A stretch of DNA of 64,000 bases from Echiichthys vipera (Eukaryota; Chordata; Actinopteri; Perciformes; Trachinidae), in NCBI GenBank assembly GCA_963691815.1, contig OY829652.1, positions 3,111,567-3,175,566 on the forward strand. The letters run 5' to 3'. Position 1 is the stretch's first letter. Every line of letters begins with the position of its first letter. Positions 59,026-64,000 of this stretch are shown here, in pieces. Position numbers and translations under genes: made by a program. Under the pieces are notes generated by a model that saw only the letters and a list, made by a program, of their open reading frames with translations, was not told where the DNA came from and searched no databases.

Positions 59026-59243
59026 CGTGTCATTTCACGCCATGTAGTCTCAATTGACTTGTATAGTGCAGAGATGGCGTTGTCATTTGACACACAAATG
59101 TCTTTGAGGGAAAACCCACGTGTTCGTATTTCTCCGCCGCCTTGCGGAGAAATACGAAGTGGTGGAGCTTTCTGTCAGAGGGTTGTTTTTAAATCAATAT
59201 TTCATGTGAAGGATGGCTGAAATGACGGGCGTGAAATGACACG
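59026..59243. mobile_element. 218-bp element with 16-bp TIRs and a central perfect hairpin
   Basis: CGTGTCATTTCACGCC (59026-59041) and its exact reverse complement (59228-59243) bound it. At the centre TTCGTATTTCTCCGC and GCGGAGAAATACGAA (59123-59137 and 59144-59158) form a perfect 15-bp stem with a 6-base loop. Confidence 0.78.
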
Positions 59244-59935
59244 TGAAAAGCTTAATATGCGTAGACATGCACACGAAAAGTCATGAAAGTCATGAAAAGT
59301 GGCGTGCTATTTATACGCCCTCCCATGAGACCAAGTAGTTCACACACAGGGACTCGAACTGCCGCCCCCTGAAAGCCATCACTCCTCTGAATGCTCAAGG
59401 TCTTCAGTTTGTTGTAAAGTTTCCTGAGGCTGTGGAGTCCATCATAAACGTCTAAACGCATCTGAAATACCCGACTCGTAGTTCACCGTTAGCCTTGGGG
59501 AGGGCGGCGAACTTCGTAGGCTTAACTAGTCTAAGAGATCAAGACTAATCTAGCAGCACATTTACTGTTAGACTGGTATAAAACACTTAAGACCGGTCAA
59601 AAATATTAGGAATGAGCGTGAGGGATTGATTCCTCGAGTAGCCCTCGCTTTCAAATGAACTCCATTGGTAAACGACGGCACTCTAGTTTCTTTGCACCTC
59701 CGTCTTCTGCGCTTGACCCGAGACACGAACACGAACACCACCACGCACGTCTGTGTGAATGACTGGAACCTCGACTCTGAGATATGCACTATATAAATCA
59801 AAGCCATGATAATAAAATGGCGGGCAGCGTTGTAGACTGCGGTCGTCCATGAGACACTAAAGACGTCCCAGAGTGTGGACGGAGATCTCCAGCCATCGGT
59901 TTGACAGATGAGAGAAATTGAAGACGCTTTCACTT
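59244..59935. other. No gene supported
   Basis: A 123-codon minus frame (59568-59939) overlaps LINE tail sequence and shows no family motif. Confidence 0.35.
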
Positions 59936-60131
59936 TCATCTCATCTCATCTTCATCCGCTTATCCGGGGTCAGGTCTCGGGGGCAGCAGCTTTAGCAGGG
60001 GACCCCAAACTTCCCTTTCCCGGGCCACATTAACCAGCTCTAACTGGGGGATCCCGAGGCGTTCCCAGGCCAGTGTGGAGATCTAATCTCTCCACCTGGT
60101 CCTGGGTCTTCCCCGAGGTCTCCTCCCAGCT
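59936..60131 (-). mobile_element. Rex3-like LINE 3' end (minus)
   Basis: TCATCTCATCTCATCTTCAT tail reversed, to GAGGTCTCCTCCCAGC. Confidence 0.85.
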
Positions 60132-60531
60132 TTCACTTTCACTTTCAGTATTTCAGGATGTCCGTCGGGGCGTTTAACGACTCGCTCACTCCTGATATTC
60201 ACCCCACATGTTTGTGTCCAGTGCTCGACACTGCCCCCACGATTTCCAGTGGTACTGCAGCATCTGATCCGTATCGGTGCGCATCAGCTCGCAGGATACG
60301 TACAGAAATACGGACAAAGTGAATGCAGAGTGCGGAGAGAAGGCTCCGTCCGTATCCGCTTTCTAATGTAGAGCGTAAATGAGCCTTTACACACAGCGCT
60401 CTACTAAACTACCTTTATAAATGACACGGGAGCAGCAGCAGCCCTGTGTTGTATGTGGGTTACACCTGCATGAAATGAAAACTCAAGTACAAAGCTTAAA
60501 CCGACCGGCACACAGTCACATCTGTCCTCAC
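60132..60531 (-). other. Intron of tafa5 (3' of the exon)
   Basis: Non-coding. A short terminal tafa5 coding exon is expected somewhere to the left but I could not find it. A good donor GTGAGG begins at 60531 (minus). Confidence 0.6.
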
Positions 60532-60659
60532 CGTGGTGGTCTTGACTCGGCCTCCTGGTTGCGTGCAGGTCCAGCCCGACTGATTGACCAGGAGATCACA
60601 ACCTTCGTCATCCAAACACGGAGACATCTCGCACCACTGTCGAGTCCACACGATGCGAA
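60532..60659 (-). CDS. tafa5: TAFA5 (FAM19A5) chemokine-like protein, one internal exon
   Basis: A 128-bp exon on the minus strand: acceptor CTCTCCTCCTCAG (AG at 60661-60660) and donor GTGAGG (from 60531). It starts with two bases of a split codon, then 42 codons: RIVWTRQWCEMSPCLDDEGC and the rest ending GGRVKTTT. Four cysteines and the SGWTCTQPGG block match the C-terminal part of TAFA5 (I recall QWCDMLPCLEGEGCD and SGWTCTQPGGRIKTTT for the mammalian protein). TAFA proteins are secreted, disulfide-rich, mainly neural ligands; the signal peptide and first cysteines are encoded upstream, beyond 64000. In the known protein only about two residues and the stop follow KTTT, so a tiny last coding exon should lie to the left. 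The paralogue (a or b) is unresolved. Intact frame and splice sites argue against a pseudogene. Confidence 0.9.
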
Positions 60660-61098
60660 CTGAGGAGGAGAGAAGAGATGAGATTAAATCACTCTGAAAT
60701 GTCACTGTTTTAAAGATTTAACACCACGTAGAAGCCAGAAACAAACACTTCTCAGATAAATTACATGTCTCAGGGTGTCGTTATCTCGCTGCTCGACGGA
60801 GTAGTTTATTTTTTGAGTGATGTGTTTTTCCTCCTCAACGTACACGAGTATTATTTAAGATGGATGTTTTGAAAGACTGTTTATACATTATCATTGCATC
60901 TTTATAATAATTAATGTCCCTGTAGGATTATAAAAAAGTAAACGTATACAGTTAAATACAGAATATCATGATGATTAACGTCAGTGAGTTGATATGAAAG
61001 TATGTGAGTTGACGAAGGAAGAGAAAGATGGTATTGCAGATTATTAAAGTCTATTTTTAGCAAAAAGGAAACTGAGAATAAACTCATAATAATAATAA
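60660..61098 (-). other. Intron of tafa5 (5' of the exon)
   Basis: Polypyrimidine tract on the minus strand next to the acceptor; otherwise AT-rich. Confidence 0.6.
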
Positions 61099-64000
61099 TT
61101 ACCACCTTAAAACATGTACGTAACGTCAGACGAACATGACCTACCGCCTTAAAACATTAAAGTAGTGTTAGACGAACATGACCTACCACCTTAAAACATT
61201 AAAGTTGTGTTAGACGAACACGACCTACCACCTTAAAACATGGAAGTAACGTTAGACGAACATGACCTACCACCTTAAAACATGGAAGTAACGTTAGACG
61301 AACACGACCTACCACCTTAAAACATGGAAGTAACGTTAGACGAACACGACCTACCACCTTAAAACATTAAAGTTGTGTTAGACGAACACGACCCACCACC
61401 TTAAAACATTAAAGTTGTGTTAGACGAACATGACCTACCACCTTAAAACATGGAAGTAACGTTAGACGAACATGACCTACCACCTTAAAACATGGAAGTA
61501 ACGTTAGACGAACACGACCTACCACCTTAAAACATTAAAGTAGTGTTAGACGAACATGACCTACCACCTTAAAGCATTAAAGTAGTGTTAGACGAACATG
61601 ACCTACCACCTTAAACATGTAAGTAACGTTAGACGAACATGACCTACCACCTTAAACATGTAAGTAACGTTAGCCGAACATGACCTACCACCTTAAACAA
61701 GTAAGTAACATTAGACGAACTTGACCTACCACCTTAAACATGTAAGTAACGTTAGACGAACTTGACCTTAAACATGTAAGTAACGTTAGACGAACATGAC
61801 CTACCACCTTAAATATGTAAGTAACGTTAGATGAACACGACCTACCACCTTAAAACATGTTAATAACGTTAGCCGAACATTACCTACCACCTTAAACAAG
61901 TAAATAACATTAGCCGAACATGACCTACCACCTTAAAACATGTAAATAACGGTATACAAACATGACCTACCACCTTAAAACATGTAAGTAACGTTAGATG
62001 AACATGACCTACCACCTTAAACATGTAAGTAACGTTAGACAAACATGACCTACCACCTTAAAACATGTAAGTAACGTTAGATGAACATGACCTACCACCT
62101 TAAACATGTAAGTAACGTTAGACGAACATGACCTACCACCTTAAAACATGTAAGTAACGTTAGACGAACATGACCTACCACCTTAAACATGTAAGTAACG
62201 TTAGACGAACATGACCTACCACCTTAAAACATTTAAGTAGTGTTAGACGAACATGACCTACCACCTTAAAACATGGAAGTAGTGTTAGACGAACATGACC
62301 TACCACCTCAAAACATGTAAGTAACGTTAGACGAACATGACCTACCACCTTAAACATGTAAGTGACGTTAGACGAACATGACCTACCACCTTAAACATGT
62401 AAGTGACGTTAGACGAACATGACCTACCACCTTAAAACATTAAAGTTGTGTTAGACGAACATGACTTACCACCTTAAAACATTAAAGTAGTGTTAGACGA
62501 ACATGACCTACCACCTTAAACATGTAAGTGACGTTAGACGAACATGACCTACCACCTTAAAACATTAAAGTAACGTTAGACGAACATGACCTACCACCTT
62601 AAACATGTAAGTAACGTTAGACGAACATGACCTACCACCTTAAACATGTAAGTGACGTTAGACGAACATGACCTACCACCTTAAAACATTTAAGTAGTGT
62701 TAGACGAACATGACCTACCACCTTAAACATGTAAGTGACGTTAGACGAACATGACCTACCACCTTAAAACATTTAAGTAGTGTTAGACGAACATGACCTA
62801 CCACCTTAAAACATGGAAGTAGTGTTAGACGAACATGACCTACCACCTTAAACATGTAAGTGACGTTAGACGAACATGACCTACCACCTTAAAACATTAA
62901 AGTAGTGTTAGACGAACATGACCTACCACCTCAAAACATGTAAGTAACGTTAGACGAACATGACCTACCACCTTAAACATGTAAGTGACGTTAGACGAAC
63001 ATGACCTACCACCTTAAAACATGGAAGTAACGTTAGACGAACATGACCTACCACCTTAAAACATGGAAGTAACGTTAGACGAACACGACCTACCACCTTA
63101 AAACATTAAAGTTGTGTTAGACGAACATGACCTACCACCTTAAAACATTAAAGTAGTGTTAGACGAACATGACCTACCACCTTAAAACATGGAAGTAACG
63201 TTAGACGAACACGACCTACCACCTTAAAACATTAAAGTAGTGTTAGACGAACATGACCTACCACCTTAAAACATTAAAGTAGTGTTAGACGAACATGACC
63301 TACCACCTTAAAACATTAAACTTGTGTTAGACGAACATGACCTACCACCTTAAAACATGGAAGTAACGTTAGACGAACATGACCTACCACCTTAAAACAT
63401 GGAAGTAACGTTAGACGAACATGACCTACCACCTTAAAACATTAAAGTTGTGTTAGACGAACATGACCTACCACCTTAAAGCATTAAAGTAGTGTTAGAC
63501 GAACATGACCTACCACCTTAAAACATTAAAGTAGTGTTAGACGAACATGACCTACCACCTTAAAACATTACACTAGTGTTCGACGAACATGACCTACCAC
63601 CTTAAATATGTAAGTAACGTTAGATGAACATGACCTACCACCTTAAAACATGTAAATAACGTTAGCCGAACATGACCTACCACCTTAAAACATGTAAGTA
63701 ATGTTAGATGAACATGACCTACCACCTTAAACATGTAAGTAACGTTAGACGAACATGACCTACCACCTTAAACATGTAAGTAACGTTAGACGAACATGAC
63801 CTACCACCTTAAACAAGTAAATAACGTTAGCCAAACATGACCTACCACCTTAAAACATGTCTGTAACGTTAGACGAACACAACCTACCACCTTAAAACAT
63901 TAAAGTAGTGTTAGATGAACATGACCTACCACCTTAAAACATTAAAGTTGTGTTAGACGAACATGACCTACCACCTTAAAACATGGAAGTAACGTTGGCG
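61099..64000 (+). repeat. 41/42-bp satellite, ~70 copies, continues past window
   Basis: Unit: ACGTTAGACGAACATGACCT then ACCACCTTAAACATGTAAGTA. The constant half is GACGAACATGACCTACCACC. The variable half exists in a few forms: CATGTAAGTAACGTT, CATGGAAGTAACGTT, CATTAAAGTAGTGTT and CATTAAAGTTGTGTT, with AAA or AAAA before CAT setting 41 or 42 bp. It lies in the tafa5 intron 5' of the exon if the gene model is right. Confidence 0.96.

Noticed and set aside
59568..59939. 123-codon minus-strand frame
   Set aside because: Overlaps LINE tail sequence and shows no domain pattern.

Overview
This window is vertebrate nuclear DNA, almost certainly from a teleost fish and probably a percomorph-type genome. 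The pointers are a bloodthirsty/TRIM39-type single-exon TRIM gene, a TAFA5-type exon, many RTE-clade (Rex3-like) LINE 3' ends with a GATG tail, tRNA-headed fish SINEs, Penelope-type hammerhead motifs, and very long CA/GT microsatellites. There is no sign of bacterial or viral gene organisation.

Only two stretches look like host coding sequence. At the left edge (1-1599, plus strand) lies the 3' part of an intronless TRIM E3 ubiquitin ligase, cut by the window edge inside its RING finger. Near the right end (60532-60659, minus strand) is one well-bounded internal exon of a TAFA5 (FAM19A5) chemokine-like gene. Its upstream exons must lie beyond 64000 and its last exon to the left. TAFA5 genes have very long introns, so much of the window may be tafa5 intron or 3' flank.

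The other ~60 kb is a repeat landscape. (a) 2.4-8.5 kb: an LTR remnant with a tRNA-Trp primer binding site, a solo LTR with a 5-bp target duplication (4316-4845), a Harbinger-like MITE fragment, and a minisatellite lying between two inverted hammerhead ribozymes. (b) 8.7-18 kb: LINE and SINE copies, an 18-bp minisatellite, a 282-bp pure CA tract, a ~280-bp-arm inverted repeat and a 19/20-bp minisatellite. (c) 19-31.5 kb: arrays of a dispersed 21-bp A-rich monomer, SINEs, a piggyBac-like MITE, and a three-unit ~0.6-kb tandem repeat interrupted by a hAT MITE. (d) 34-46.7 kb: more LINE and Harbinger-like copies, a 39-copy 37-bp minisatellite carrying a CCAAT motif in each unit, a polypurine/polypyrimidine block, and three more 21-mer arrays. 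(e) 46.7-60 kb: LINE and SINE copies, a palindromic LTR-like element with target duplication (50872-51444), and a 218-bp element with a central perfect hairpin. (f) 61.1-64.0 kb: a 41/42-bp satellite running off the window, just 5' of the tafa5 exon.

Most long open frames here are artefacts of tandem repeats without stop codons and are not called as genes. Element family names rest on recalled sequence hallmarks (termini, target duplications, tails, tRNA boxes); no database search was run.
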